Below, piece by piece: positions 51,561-60,193 of a stretch of DNA of 64,000 nt (position 1 is its first letter; each line of letters starts with the position of its first letter). The notes beneath the pieces are model-generated. The model worked only from the letters and a program-made list of their open reading frames with translations. It did no database searches and was not told where the DNA came from. The stretch is from NCBI RefSeq assembly GCF_001747895.1, contig NZ_LNNB01000019.1:184936-248935 (forward strand). Direction: 5' to 3'. Source of the DNA: Staphylococcus equorum. Lineage in GTDB: Bacteria > Bacillota > Bacilli > Staphylococcales > Staphylococcaceae. The translations under genes were made by a program, and so were the position numbers.

Positions 51561-53318
51561 ATGACGGATCAAACACGGCAAACTGCAGATAAAAACGTAC
51601 AGTACCGTATTTATAACGCGATTATTAAGGAACATATTTTTCCTGATAAAATGATAGTTAATGAGTTTGAAGATTGTATTGAATTACAATATCACGGACA
51701 ACTTTTACAAGTGGATAAAGTACGTAAAAGTGATATGGAAAGATATGTATTTAAAGGAAAGATACGTTATATCAAAGGTAACACTAGAATGACAATCGAA
51801 ACTGTAGAACAATTACTCGACGTATTGGACAACCAATTTGATATACCAATCAGTAACAGATTGAGAGAAGAACTGATTTCTAGTAGAGATGGCTTTGTAT
51901 GGACGTATGATCATTTTTCTCATAGACAAGCATTGATTCATGCAACACTGAAATTTTCGAGAATGCCTGAAACTATTAATTTCTTTACCTGGTTAAAACA
52001 TTTTGAGGATTCAGAAGAAATTAATGATTTAACTTATTCGGAGAGTATAGTTGTAGAAGGACATCCGACGCATCCCTTGTCTAAAACGAAATTGCCTTTA
52101 ACCAAAGAAGAAGTGAAATTATATGCGCCAGAGTTTGAAAAGATTATTGGATTAAAAGTAATGCTTATTCATAAAGCAGATTGTATTACAACGTCAATGG
52201 AAGATGATGAACAATATATTTTGAATCATATTATTCCTGAATATCGTTATAAACTTAAAGCATTTTTAGAACCATACCAGTTTGAGCTGGAGGATTATAG
52301 AGTAGTACTCGTACACCCATGGCAATATGACAATGTGATTGTGCGTCAATTTGCGAAGTGGATAAAAGAAGGAAGATTATTACCCACACCATTTGAAGTA
52401 GAATCCAAAGCAACCTTATCATTTAGAACAATGACGTTAATCAATAAGCCATTCCATATTAAATTACCAGTAAATATTCAAGCTACAAGTGCCATTAGAA
52501 CCGTTTCTGCTGTGACGACAGTAGATGGGCCTAGACTCAGTTATGAATTACAAGATATGTTAGATCTATACCCGCAATTACAAGTCGCCTTGGAGCCTTA
52601 TGGTATTCATGTAAATATAGATGACGAAGCTGCACGTCAATTGGCTTGCATAGTGAGACACAAACCTTTTATTGCAGATAATGGGACGACGTTGGTGACA
52701 GCTAGTTTAGTTAATAAAAATCCAGTTGATAACCAAGTCATTGTAGACAGTTACTTGGAGTGGATGGGAGTAGGACCTACATCAATCGCCATCAAACAAT
52801 TTATGTGTAGTTATGCGAAAACTTTAATCGAACCATTAATTGCATATATACAAGATTATGGTATTGCCTTGGAAGCACATATGCAAAATACGGTTGTAAA
52901 TCTTGGACCGAATAATCAAATGAAATTTATCATCAGAGATTTAGGTGGTTCAAGAATAGATTTAGAAACTTTAAAGTATAAATTACCTCATATTGATATA
53001 ACGAATACAAGCCTCATTGCTGAAAATATTGAAGCGGTTATCGAAAAATTTCAACATTCAGTAATTCAAAATCAAATCGCAGAACTGATTCATCATTTTT
53101 CAAAATATGATGAAGTAGACGAGAGGGCGTTATTCGAAGTAGTAGGTGACATATTATACGAAGCAATAGATCCACAAAAAGCACATGCTCAAGTGTTGAA
53201 AGCAGTTTTGTTTGGAGCTACGATTTCAGTCAAAGCATTGTTGCGTATGAGAATGGAAAATAAAGTGAAACAGTACGTAACGATAAAATTAAAGAATCCA
53301 TTATATAAAGAGGTGTAA
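51561..53318 (+). CDS. sfaB: IucA/IucC-family NIS siderophore synthetase (SfaB-like)
   Basis: 585 residues. EGHPTHPLSKTKLPL (about 166-180), VLVHPWQYDNVI (about 250-261), PVNIQATSAIRTVSAVTTVDGP and LEAHMQNTVVNL...IRDLGGSRI (about 436-472) are the NIS active-site segments. SfaB condenses the second citrate with the citryl-ornithine made by SfaD. Shares only scattered motifs with the 653-residue partner. GGGGGC ribosome binding site; sfaC starts two bases after its stop. Confidence 0.85.
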   Translation: MTDQTRQTADKNVQYRIYNAIIKEHIFPDKMIVNEFEDCIELQYHGQLLQVDKVRKSDMERYVFKGKIRYIKGNTRMTIETVEQLLDVLDNQFDIPISNRLREELISSRDGFVWTYDHFSHRQALIHATLKFSRMPETINFFTWLKHFEDSEEINDLTYSESIVVEGHPTHPLSKTKLPLTKEEVKLYAPEFEKIIGLKVMLIHKADCITTSMEDDEQYILNHIIPEYRYKLKAFLEPYQFELEDYRVVLVHPWQYDNVIVRQFAKWIKEGRLLPTPFEVESKATLSFRTMTLINKPFHIKLPVNIQATSAIRTVSAVTTVDGPRLSYELQDMLDLYPQLQVALEPYGIHVNIDDEAARQLACIVRHKPFIADNGTTLVTASLVNKNPVDNQVIVDSYLEWMGVGPTSIAIKQFMCSYAKTLIEPLIAYIQDYGIALEAHMQNTVVNLGPNNQMKFIIRDLGGSRIDLETLKYKLPHIDITNTSLIAENIEAVIEKFQHSVIQNQIAELIHHFSKYDEVDERALFEVVGDILYEAIDPQKAHAQVLKAVLFGATISVKALLRMRMENKVKQYVTIKLKNPLYKEV

Positions 53319-53320
53319 AC

Positions 53321-54382
53321 ATGGCACAATTACAGATTAATTTATCTAAAATTCAATATAATGCCCATGTATTAAATGCCTTGTGCAGTCAAAATAATAT
53401 TTGTTTTACACCTGTAACCAAGTGTGTGGCTGGCGATAGCAAAATTATAGAAGTGTTAAAAGACATCGGTATTACACACTTTGCAGACGCCAGAATTGGT
53501 AATATTACGAAGAGTAAAGATCCAAGTATATCTTTTGCAATGATAGGCACTACAAATCAATATGGACTTGAAGATGTAGTACGTTATACGAATATAAGTA
53601 TTCAAACTGAGATAACGACGATTCGACAATTAAATGATCTTGCAGGTAAACAAGAAGTGAAGCACCAAATTTTACTCATGGTGGATTGGAAAGATGCAAG
53701 AGAAGGCATCTTAACTTATGATGTAATTGATTATATTAAAGAAATAATTCAGATGCATCATCTTAATCTTGCAGGGTTAGCATTCAACTTTATGTGTTTT
53801 CAGTCGAATGCACCTACTGATGAAGATGTGAAAATGATTAATCAATTTGTAAACTCTATTGAAGAAGTGACCAATATCAGATTTAAAATCATATCAGGTG
53901 GGAATTCAAGTTTGTTAACGCAAATGGCTTATAGTGATTTAGGTAAAATTAACGAACTGAGAATAGGCGAAACGCTCTTCAGAGGAATTGAGACCACAAC
54001 AAATCATCCAATTGCAATGTTATATCAAGATACAATTATTTTAGAAGCAGAAATAGTAGAGATTAAGCCACGTATAAACTATGATACAGGCAAACAATAT
54101 TTACAAGCTATCATTGATATTGGTAGTTTAGATACGTATGTCGAAACAATTACGCCTATACATCATCAAGTGAAAATATTAGGCGCTACAAGTGATCATG
54201 TCATGATTGATTTATTAAATCAGGATTTTTATCAATTAGGAGACAAAATACAATTTAGTCTAGGTTATAAAGCTTTAGCACAAAGTATGTATGTGCCTAA
54301 TTTAGCAAAAGCATATATACATGATGAAGGTGTTGAGCAAGCAATTACAAACATTAAGAATCAAGTGTTTAATTCATTGTAA
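53321..54382 (+). CDS. sfaC: PLP-dependent amino-acid racemase (SfaC-like)
   Basis: 353 residues. Fold-type III alanine-racemase N-terminal barrel: it starts MAQLQINLSKIQYNAHVLNA, with the PLP lysine at Lys34 (PVTKCV). ISGGNSSLL (about 197-205) is the phosphate-binding loop and RIGETLFRG (about 220-228) is also typical of ornithine racemase-like proteins. Thought to supply D-ornithine for staphyloferrin A. Last clear gene of the operon; AGAGGTG inside sfaB is its ribosome binding site. Confidence 0.85.
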   Translation: MAQLQINLSKIQYNAHVLNALCSQNNICFTPVTKCVAGDSKIIEVLKDIGITHFADARIGNITKSKDPSISFAMIGTTNQYGLEDVVRYTNISIQTEITTIRQLNDLAGKQEVKHQILLMVDWKDAREGILTYDVIDYIKEIIQMHHLNLAGLAFNFMCFQSNAPTDEDVKMINQFVNSIEEVTNIRFKIISGGNSSLLTQMAYSDLGKINELRIGETLFRGIETTTNHPIAMLYQDTIILEAEIVEIKPRINYDTGKQYLQAIIDIGSLDTYVETITPIHHQVKILGATSDHVMIDLLNQDFYQLGDKIQFSLGYKALAQSMYVPNLAKAYIHDEGVEQAITNIKNQVFNSL

Positions 54383-54513
54383 AAAGCATTAAACATTAAA
54401 AAGATTTTATTATTTTCATCAGCTGCTTCAATTTCAGTCGTAGGAGGAATGCGTTTTTTTAGCTGATTGCGTAGCATGGGGCACAAAAAATAGTCGACCA
54501 TAAACACATCCAT
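54361..54513 (-). CDS. Possible 50-residue protein antisense to the sfaC end
   Basis: An ATG at 54513 lies eight bases after a near-perfect AAGGAGGA and opens 50 codons: starts MDVFMVDYFLCPMLRNQLKK, then a basic and an acidic middle (PPTTEIEAADENN) and a hydrophobic end. Another ATG two codons upstream is too close to the ribosome binding site. It converges on and overlaps the end of sfaC by 22 bases. No family recognised and no clear promoter; it may be chance or a fragment. Confidence 0.35.
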   Translation of the reverse strand: MDVFMVDYFLCPMLRNQLKKRIPPTTEIEAADENNKIFLMFNAFYNELNT

Positions 54514-54531
54514 ATCCATATCCTCCTTATA

Positions 54532-54660
54532 TCAGGTTTGATTAGTGTACACCTATTGTCCATGAGTGATGTGTTAGCAAAAATTATAATATTACTGTCG
54601 ATGTAATTGTTGCTGCTGTCGGCATTCGATACGCTTTAATTTATTAAGAAAAATATAATT
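54532..54660 (+). pseudogene. Possible decayed membrane-protein C-terminus
   Basis: One plus-strand frame reads SGLISVHLLSMSDVLAKIII, then LLSM, stop, LLLLSAFDTL, stop, FIKKNIIQK, stop. Read through the two TAA codons it looks like the last one or two membrane helices of a permease with a basic tail. No start or upstream part remains. This could be the wreck of a transporter gene once linked to the siderophore cluster, or chance in AT-rich DNA. Confidence 0.25.
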
Positions 54661-54677
54661 CAAAAATAAATTGCAAA

Positions 54678-54691
54678 AGTAAGCGTTTTCA
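54678..54691 (+). promoter_or_regulatory. Candidate cre (CcpA) site
   Basis: AGTAAGCGTTTTCA matches TGWAANCGNTNNCA at 13 of 14 positions by my count. It lies about 190 bases upstream of the YjiH gene and about 115 before its best promoter, far for simple repression, with a terminator in between. Confidence 0.45.
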
Positions 54692-54701
54692 TATAAAGTG
54701 T

Positions 54702-54741
54702 AATTGACCCTAAATAAGATTAGGGTCAATTATTTTATTTA
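54702..54741 (+). terminator. Terminator upstream of the YjiH gene
   Basis: AATTGACCCTAA pairs with TTAGGGTCAATT, six-base loop, then ATTTTATTTAT. It probably ends the sfaB-sfaC transcript, although 320 bases after sfaC. Confidence 0.75.
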
Positions 54742-54780
54742 TACATATACAAGAAGACAATAAAAACCTAAATTTATTGA

Positions 54781-54810
54781 TTTACATATTTATACATAAT
54801 AGGTTATAAT
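54781..54810 (+). promoter_or_regulatory. Promoter of the YjiH gene
   Basis: TTTACA, 18 bases, TATAAT; start near 54817. Confidence 0.55.
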
Positions 54811-54868
54811 TATTGCTGTTGCTTTTTTAAGTGTATATAAAAATATAAACACCTAAGGGGTGAATGAA

Positions 54869-56242
54869 ATGAATAAATATAGTAAATCACAATTAGTGCG
54901 AGGTAGGTTAAAGTTCATAGTCATGTCATTGATTGGTATTATCTTGTTTTTGGTACCTATTACTGTGACTGAAGATGGTGTTAAACAAACCACATTACCC
55001 GTCGCGTTTTTAGCAGGATTATTGCAAGATGTACTCGGGGACGCCATGCCATTAATTATTGTTTTGATTATCACAATATCAGGCATATTATCAATTTTAT
55101 GTTCCACAATATTGAAAAATAAATTAGAACCAGAAGGACTTTTATATAATGCATTTAATGTGAAAATCGTCTGGTTGTTATTAAGAATATTAGCAGTTGT
55201 TTTTGTATGGATGACTTATTTAAAAGTCGGTACTGAAGTAATTTATTCTGCAGATACTGGCGGGCTTGTATTTGAAAGTCTATTGCCAACATTAGTTGCT
55301 GTGTTCTTATTTGCAGCATTATTTTTACCATTACTTATGGAATATGGATTGTTAGAATTTTTAGGGCCAATCTTTAGACCTATTATGAGACCTTTATTCA
55401 CATTACCAGGACGTTCTACAGTAGATAACCTAGCATCGTTTATCGGAGATGGCACAGTAGGGGTATTAATAACAAGTAAGCAATATGAAAGTGGTTTTTA
55501 TTCTAGACGTGAAGCGACAGTTATTGCTACCACTTTCAGTGTAGTATCTATAACATTTGCAATCGTCATTGCAGAAACAGTACATATGCAAAACCATTTC
55601 TTCTATTTCTACTTCTCAGTTATTGTTTCGTGTATTGTTTGTGCATTGATTTTGCCAAGAATTTGGCCATTAAAATCTATCAAAGATGAATATTCAAAAG
55701 AAGTATCTGAAGAAATGAGAACTGAAAAATTACCAGAAAATAAAACTGCATTAGGTCACGGTTTTGACATGGCGACTGAAACAGGTATTAAAGCGCCAGG
55801 ATTCAAATCATTTTTCAAATCTGGACTTAAAACAGTTGTAGATATGTGGTTTGTTATTTTACCAGTTGTTATGAGTATTGGTACACTAGCGACAATCGTT
55901 GCGACTTACACACCGATATTCGCAATTATTGGTAAACCGTTTGTACCATATTTAGAATTACTGCAAATTCCTGAAGCTGCACAAGCATCAGAAACAATAT
56001 TAATAGGCTTTGCCGATATGTTTTTACCATCTATATTAATTGAAGGTGTAGGCAATGATATTACATTATTCGTCATCGGTGCATTAAGTATTAGTCAGTT
56101 AATCTACTTATCAGAAGTAGGTGGGGTGATACTAGGCTCAAAAATTCCAGTCAGTATCTTTAAACTGTTTGTTATTTTCTTAATCAGAACAATTATTGCA
56201 TTACCAATTATAGCGTTGATGGCGCATCTATATTTTAATTAG
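54869..56242 (+). CDS. YjiH-family membrane protein (nucleoside-recognition Gate domains)
   Basis: 457 residues from the ATG at 54869, eight bases after TAAGGGG; GTG at 54860 is in frame but overlaps that site. About ten membrane helices. Two Gate-type segments: EYGLLEFLGPIFRPIMRPLFTLPGRSTVDNLASFIGDGTVG (about 156-196) and PFVPYLELLQIPEA...ILIGFADMFLPSIL (about 358-392). Such Gate repeats occur in NupC-type nucleoside transporters and spore proteins SpoVA/SpmA-like. Transport function is likely, substrate unproven. Single gene. Confidence 0.78.
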   Translation: MNKYSKSQLVRGRLKFIVMSLIGIILFLVPITVTEDGVKQTTLPVAFLAGLLQDVLGDAMPLIIVLIITISGILSILCSTILKNKLEPEGLLYNAFNVKIVWLLLRILAVVFVWMTYLKVGTEVIYSADTGGLVFESLLPTLVAVFLFAALFLPLLMEYGLLEFLGPIFRPIMRPLFTLPGRSTVDNLASFIGDGTVGVLITSKQYESGFYSRREATVIATTFSVVSITFAIVIAETVHMQNHFFYFYFSVIVSCIVCALILPRIWPLKSIKDEYSKEVSEEMRTEKLPENKTALGHGFDMATETGIKAPGFKSFFKSGLKTVVDMWFVILPVVMSIGTLATIVATYTPIFAIIGKPFVPYLELLQIPEAAQASETILIGFADMFLPSILIEGVGNDITLFVIGALSISQLIYLSEVGGVILGSKIPVSIFKLFVIFLIRTIIALPIIALMAHLYFN

Positions 56243-56294
56243 TTAAAAAACAATATGAAATATGAATAAGCAATAATAGAATATGAATACAATA

Positions 56295-56340
56295 AAAACA
56301 CCCCAAAAGTTAGATAGAATCTGACTTTTGGGGTGTTTTG
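56295..56340. terminator. Bidirectional terminator after the YjiH gene
   Basis: AAAACACCCCAAAAGT pairs with ACTTTTGGGGTGTTTT. It lies between two converging genes and has A and T runs on its two sides. Confidence 0.88.
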
Positions 56341-56385
56341 CAATATTGATTGTTTTGTTGTATTTAAACTTACAAACATATTTGG

Positions 56386-56700
56386 TTAATTAAGTGTTGA
56401 TAAAACATTAGCTTTAACAACTTTATTTCCTATGACTGGTGAATCTTCACTTTTAGATTTTGACTTACCTGCGTGTGCTTCTTTAAAAGCATCACTCTCT
56501 AGCCATGCTTTGAAATTATCTTCAGAATCCCACCAAGTATTCACATACATCTGATCGTGGTCTGTTTCGTCTTCAATGAGCCAAACTTCAACTTTACGAA
56601 AGCCTTCTAATTCATTAATTTTGCCCTTTTTAGTAAAATTAGGCGCCATTTTCTCTGCAAACCCTTTTTTTACATCAATTCTATTCGTAACAACGTACAT
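56386..56700 (-). CDS. Heme-degrading monooxygenase, IsdG/IsdI family
   Basis: 104 residues from the ATG at 56700; a GTG three codons earlier is the alternative. Ferredoxin-like ABM fold. The three catalytic residues of IsdG/IsdI are present: the Asn of VVTNRID (about residue 5), a Trp of NTWWDSEDNFKAWL (about 56) and the His of FKEAHAG (about 75). Cuts heme to release iron (staphylobilin in S. aureus). Placed near siderophore genes, which suits iron acquisition, but I see no strong Fur box upstream. Confidence 0.82.
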   Translation of the reverse strand: MYVVTNRIDVKKGFAEKMAPNFTKKGKINELEGFRKVEVWLIEDETDHDQMYVNTWWDSEDNFKAWLESDAFKEAHAGKSKSKSEDSPVIGNKVVKANVLSTLN

Positions 56701-56808
56701 GATATGCACCCGCTTTCTAAGATTTAGCTATAGTATATCATCATTGTGAATTAGAGGTTAATTGATAGCCCTTATTTATGTTAAATAGGTTTAAGACGTA
56801 ATTAATAT

Positions 56809-56853
56809 AAAAAAGACGAAATTCTAACGTGGGATTAGAATTTCGTCTTTTTG
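56809..56853. terminator. Terminator of the SunI/YnzG-like gene
   Basis: AAAAAGACGAAATTCTAA pairs with TTAGAATTTCGTCTTTTT around CGTGGGA. On the minus strand TTTTTTATATT follows, ending the gene at 56871. Confidence 0.9.
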
Positions 56854-56870
56854 TTGTTAATTGTTTAATA

Positions 56871-57131
56871 CTATTTTGTTACTTCATTATATACTTTTTG
56901 ATCATTTTGCGTATAAATAATGTATTCATGGTCATTAGTGTCGATGATAACACGGTTCGTTTTTCCGAAAGTAGAACCAATTCTCGAAACTTTATTTCTA
57001 TCTAATTTTGGAATTTCATGGATATTTTGATCTTGTGAAATGTTCTTAATATCACTTGTTGGAATCTTAATATCTGCAACTCTCCATTGAATTCTTACTT
57101 CATTGTTATCTTTTTTAACTGTCATTGCCAT
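56871..57131 (-). CDS. SunI/YnzG-like bacterial PH-type small protein
   Basis: 86 residues, all beta-strand-like and without a membrane helix. [23 protein letters not shown] and [30 protein letters not shown] resemble the SunI/YnzG family (sublancin immunity and relatives) from memory of Bacillus members: K(I/V).IP...I..I and (I/R)IG...G.T.RV.I.T....Y(I/L)(L/I)(F/Y)T. No bacteriocin genes are nearby, so immunity is not implied. AAAGGATG ribosome binding site. Confidence 0.6.
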   Translation of the reverse strand: MAMTVKKDNNEVRIQWRVADIKIPTSDIKNISQDQNIHEIPKLDRNKVSRIGSTFGKTNRVIIDTNDHEYIIYTQNDQKVYNEVTK

Positions 57132-57308
57132 ATCTAGAACACATCCTTTAATTAATTTATAGCTACATCATACAACGACATGCAACCGTTTTCAAGTAAT
57201 TGTGTGATACTTTTTTTAAATATGTTATACTCAATGCTTTTTTACGAAAGTATGTTCGCATTGATATAAAAGATATGATAAAATATATTGCGATAAGGAG
57301 AAGTGAAA

Positions 57309-57812
57309 ATGACAGGTAAAACCCACGCATCATGCGGTTTATTAGTAGGCGCATTAACTATAGAATATTTCCATACAGATTTGTTTACATCAATTACGGT
57401 TATAACGCTTGCAGTTATATCAAGTTTATTACCTGATATTTGTCATGCACAGAGTAAAATTGGTAGACGATTAAAAGTTTTGAGCTTTTTTATTAGAATG
57501 TTATTTGGTCACAGGACATTTACACACTCACTATTATTTATTTCAATTATAATTTGTCTATTATATGCTATTCAAACACCAATTTATTATTTAATTACCA
57601 TTATATTCGGATTGCTATCTCATGTTATACTAGATATGTTAACACCTAGGGGAGTTAAATTTTTATATCCTATCCCAATCAGTGTGAAATTCCCTTTGGT
57701 TTTTAAAACAGGTGGGCTCGTTGATTTATCACTTGCGAGTGCGCTAACTATAGGCGCAACTTATGTGTTTTTCCAACCGTTTATTAATCAACTGTTTTTT
57801 AAATGGTTATGA
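57309..57812 (+). CDS. YdjM-like membrane-bound metal-dependent hydrolase (DUF457)
   Basis: 167 residues from the ATG at 57309, eight bases after AAGGAG. TGKTHASCGLLVGAL (His6) at the start, LLPDICHAQS (Asp and His, about 46-55), GHRTFTHSLLF (about 72-82) and HVILDMLTPRGVKFLYPI (about 108-125) form the His/Asp metal set of the YdjM/LexA-regulated membrane hydrolase family. Four membrane helices. The family is linked to the SOS response in other bacteria. No LexA box noticed here. Confidence 0.85.
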   Translation: MTGKTHASCGLLVGALTIEYFHTDLFTSITVITLAVISSLLPDICHAQSKIGRRLKVLSFFIRMLFGHRTFTHSLLFISIIICLLYAIQTPIYYLITIIFGLLSHVILDMLTPRGVKFLYPIPISVKFPLVFKTGGLVDLSLASALTIGATYVFFQPFINQLFFKWL

Positions 57813-57926
57813 TTAAGGTTGTGCATATAATCATAATAATATAAAGTACAAATAGTGAAATTATATATTCAAGTCAGTAATAAGATATTATTTTTATCTA
57901 ATATTTGAATATTAAGGAGAGAGAAC

Positions 57927-59114
57927 ATGCTAGATAAGAAAGGTTTAGAAAAGTTTAATCAAGACCATTTAATTGAATTTGAAAAACTAATGAGTACAAA
58001 TGAAAAAGAACAATTAGCTAATAAAGTAGACTCTTTAAACTTATCTGATATTCAAGATTTATATGAAGATTTGTATGTAAATAAAAAAGTAATCGATGAT
58101 GTTTCTTCTATTAATGAAGTGAAATATGAAGTTAAAAATGATTTTACAGAAGAAGAAATCAAAAAATATGAAGAAGTTGGTTTAGACGCAATTCAAAAAG
58201 GCAAATTTGCAGTGTTATTAATGGCAGGTGGGCAAGGGACGCGTTTAGGTTATAAAGGACCTAAAGGTTCGTTTGAAATTGAAGGCGTTAGCTTATTTGA
58301 AATTCAAGCACAGCAATTAATAGCATTAAAAGAGCAAACAGGTGTAGCTGTCGATTGGTATATCATGACTAGCAAAGTAAATGACAAAGAAACACAACTA
58401 TTTTTCGAAGCTAAAGATTATTTTGGATATGATAAATCACATGTGCACTTTTTCAAGCAAGAAAACATTGTTGCCTTATCTGAAGAAGGCAAGTTAGTTT
58501 TAGACGTAGATGGTAACATCCTAGAAACGCCTAACGGTAATGGTGGCGTGTTTAAATCACTCAAAAATTCAGGCTATTTAGATGAAATGACAGACAATGG
58601 TGTGGAATATATTTTCTTGAATAATATTGATAACGTTCTTGTGAAAGTATTGGACCCATTATTTGCAGGTTATACATTCCAAAAAAGTATGGATATCACT
58701 ACAAAGTCAATTCAACCTAAAGAGGGTGAAAGTGTTGGCAGATTAGTTACAGCTAATCAAAAAGATACTGTACTTGAATATTCAGAATTAGACTCTGAAG
58801 TTGCTAATGAATTTAATAACGCTAATATAGGAATACATACATTTAAACTTTTATTTATTAACAATGTGGTTGATCATGCATTGCCATATCATTTAGCGAT
58901 TAAAAAATTAAAACAGCTAGATGATGATTTTGGCGTAATTGAGCAACCAACTCTTAAGTTTGAATTATTCTATTTTGATATTTTCCAATATGCTAATAGC
59001 TTTATTACATTACAAGTACCGAGAGAAGAAGAATTTTCTCCTTTAAAAAATAAAGAAGGTAAAGATAGTGTTGAAACAGCTACAGCTGATTTGAAACGTA
59101 TGAATTTGATTTAA
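57927..59114 (+). CDS. UDPGP-type uridylyltransferase (UDP-sugar pyrophosphorylase)
   Basis: 395 residues. [17 protein letters not shown] (about 92-108) is the nucleotide-binding motif of the eukaryote-like UDPGP family, followed by WYIMTSKVN and [10 protein letters not shown] (about 206-215) for the sugar site and [15 protein letters not shown] for UTP. Makes a UDP-sugar from UTP and a sugar 1-phosphate; GlcNAc-1-P or glucose-1-P are both possible, and it is distinct from GalU and GlmU. Single gene followed closely by trhA. Confidence 0.87.
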   Translation: MLDKKGLEKFNQDHLIEFEKLMSTNEKEQLANKVDSLNLSDIQDLYEDLYVNKKVIDDVSSINEVKYEVKNDFTEEEIKKYEEVGLDAIQKGKFAVLLMAGGQGTRLGYKGPKGSFEIEGVSLFEIQAQQLIALKEQTGVAVDWYIMTSKVNDKETQLFFEAKDYFGYDKSHVHFFKQENIVALSEEGKLVLDVDGNILETPNGNGGVFKSLKNSGYLDEMTDNGVEYIFLNNIDNVLVKVLDPLFAGYTFQKSMDITTKSIQPKEGESVGRLVTANQKDTVLEYSELDSEVANEFNNANIGIHTFKLLFINNVVDHALPYHLAIKKLKQLDDDFGVIEQPTLKFELFYFDIFQYANSFITLQVPREEEFSPLKNKEGKDSVETATADLKRMNLI

Positions 59115-59133
59115 TAAAAGGGTGGTTACACTT

Positions 59134-59817
59134 ATGTCTCATACAGTAGATGTAGATAATAGCAAAGTGGCTAAAACATTTAAAAATATTGTACCTTTAA
59201 CATTTGGTGAGGAAATTGGAAATGCAGTTTCACATGGGGTAGCTGCATTCATTGCTTTATGCGTATTGCCGTATGCAGCAATACAAAGTTTTATGGATCA
59301 TGGCATATTAGGTTCGTTTAGTGTTTCACTATACGTGATCAGTATTTTTCTAATGTTTATATCTTCAACGGTTTATCATGCGATGCCTAATAATTCTTCA
59401 CATAAATATATACTCAGAATTATCGATCACAGTATGATATATATCGCAATTGCCGGAACATATACGCCAATATGTTTAGTGTTAATCGGTGGCTGGCTAG
59501 GATGGACTGCAATGGCAGTGCTTTGGGGTATTACACTCTGGGGCATTCTATACAAATCATTAGCTAAAAATGTTAGTCATAAATTAAGCTTAACAATGTA
59601 TTTAGTTATGGGGTGGATTGGCGTTTTATTTTTACCGACAATTATCTTCGATTCATCGGTAACATTTATGCTATTTATTCTATTCGGTGGGATTGCTTAT
59701 ACGGTCGGAGCATGGTTCTATGCACAAAAAAATCGTCCATACTTTCATATGATTTGGCACTTCTTTATAGTGATTGCATCCGTATTTCATTTTATAGCTA
59801 TTTTATATTTTATGTAA
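59134..59817 (+). CDS. trhA: Hemolysin III / TrhA family membrane protein
   Basis: 227 residues from the ATG at 59134, after AAAGGGTGG. Seven membrane helices of the PAQR/YqfA type: GEEIGNAVSHGVAA (about 25-38), SSTVYHAM (about 72-79), IIDHSMIYIAIAGTYTPI (about 90-107) and the final FHMIWHFFIVIASVFHF, with the conserved His set for metal. Bacillus TrhA affects membrane energetics and fatty acid status. It lies 19 bases after the uridylyltransferase gene. Confidence 0.9.
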   Translation: MSHTVDVDNSKVAKTFKNIVPLTFGEEIGNAVSHGVAAFIALCVLPYAAIQSFMDHGILGSFSVSLYVISIFLMFISSTVYHAMPNNSSHKYILRIIDHSMIYIAIAGTYTPICLVLIGGWLGWTAMAVLWGITLWGILYKSLAKNVSHKLSLTMYLVMGWIGVLFLPTIIFDSSVTFMLFILFGGIAYTVGAWFYAQKNRPYFHMIWHFFIVIASVFHFIAILYFM

Positions 59818-60022
59818 TTTTTAAGAAAAATGCATTGCGATTTAATAGTATCTAGAACATCAAGACAGGTTTTAGACGCATTTGTTATATTGGCGCTAGC
59901 TGTCTGATATCTAAATGAACTTATAACTAGTTTTTAAAGAACTACTACTTCATTTGTGAAGACGAGTAGTCCTTATGCAAGAACTTCAGTGCTTGTATTA
60001 TTTTTTAGTAGGCTTTGTGGGG
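59818..60022 (+). other. Structured spacer after trhA, possible small RNA
   Basis: No ORF. Several pairings: ATC/AGACAG with CTGTCT/GAT (59870-59908, with CGC/GCG inside), ACTACT/AGTAGT with TTCA/TGAA inside (59941-59970), and CAAG/CTTG (59978-59995). The run ends in the hairpin at 60023. It may be a long 3' UTR or a separate RNA. Confidence 0.35.
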
Positions 60023-60076
60023 GCGGGAATATGAAATCAAATTTTAAATTTTGATTTCTATCCCGCTCTTTTTTTA
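60023..60076 (+). terminator. Terminator after trhA
   Basis: GCGGGA pairs with TCCCGC and, inside, GAAATCAAA pairs with TTTGATTTC; then TCTTTTTTT. It shares the GGGA...GAAATCAA...TTGATT...TCCC plan with the hairpin at 5092-5147. Confidence 0.88.
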
Positions 60077-60193
60077 AACAAATTATCATAAAGCAATAGT
60101 TTTAATTTAACGAAGTAGATTTGAAACTGATTACAACATATTGATTTGATTATACTTGAAAGCATTTTAATTTGTTATGCAAGGAGGTAAATT

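Noticed and set aside
56701..56760. Possible Fur box upstream of the IsdG-like gene
   Set aside because: AATGATGATATACTAT on the minus strand resembles only part of the consensus; symmetry is poor compared with the box at 51196.
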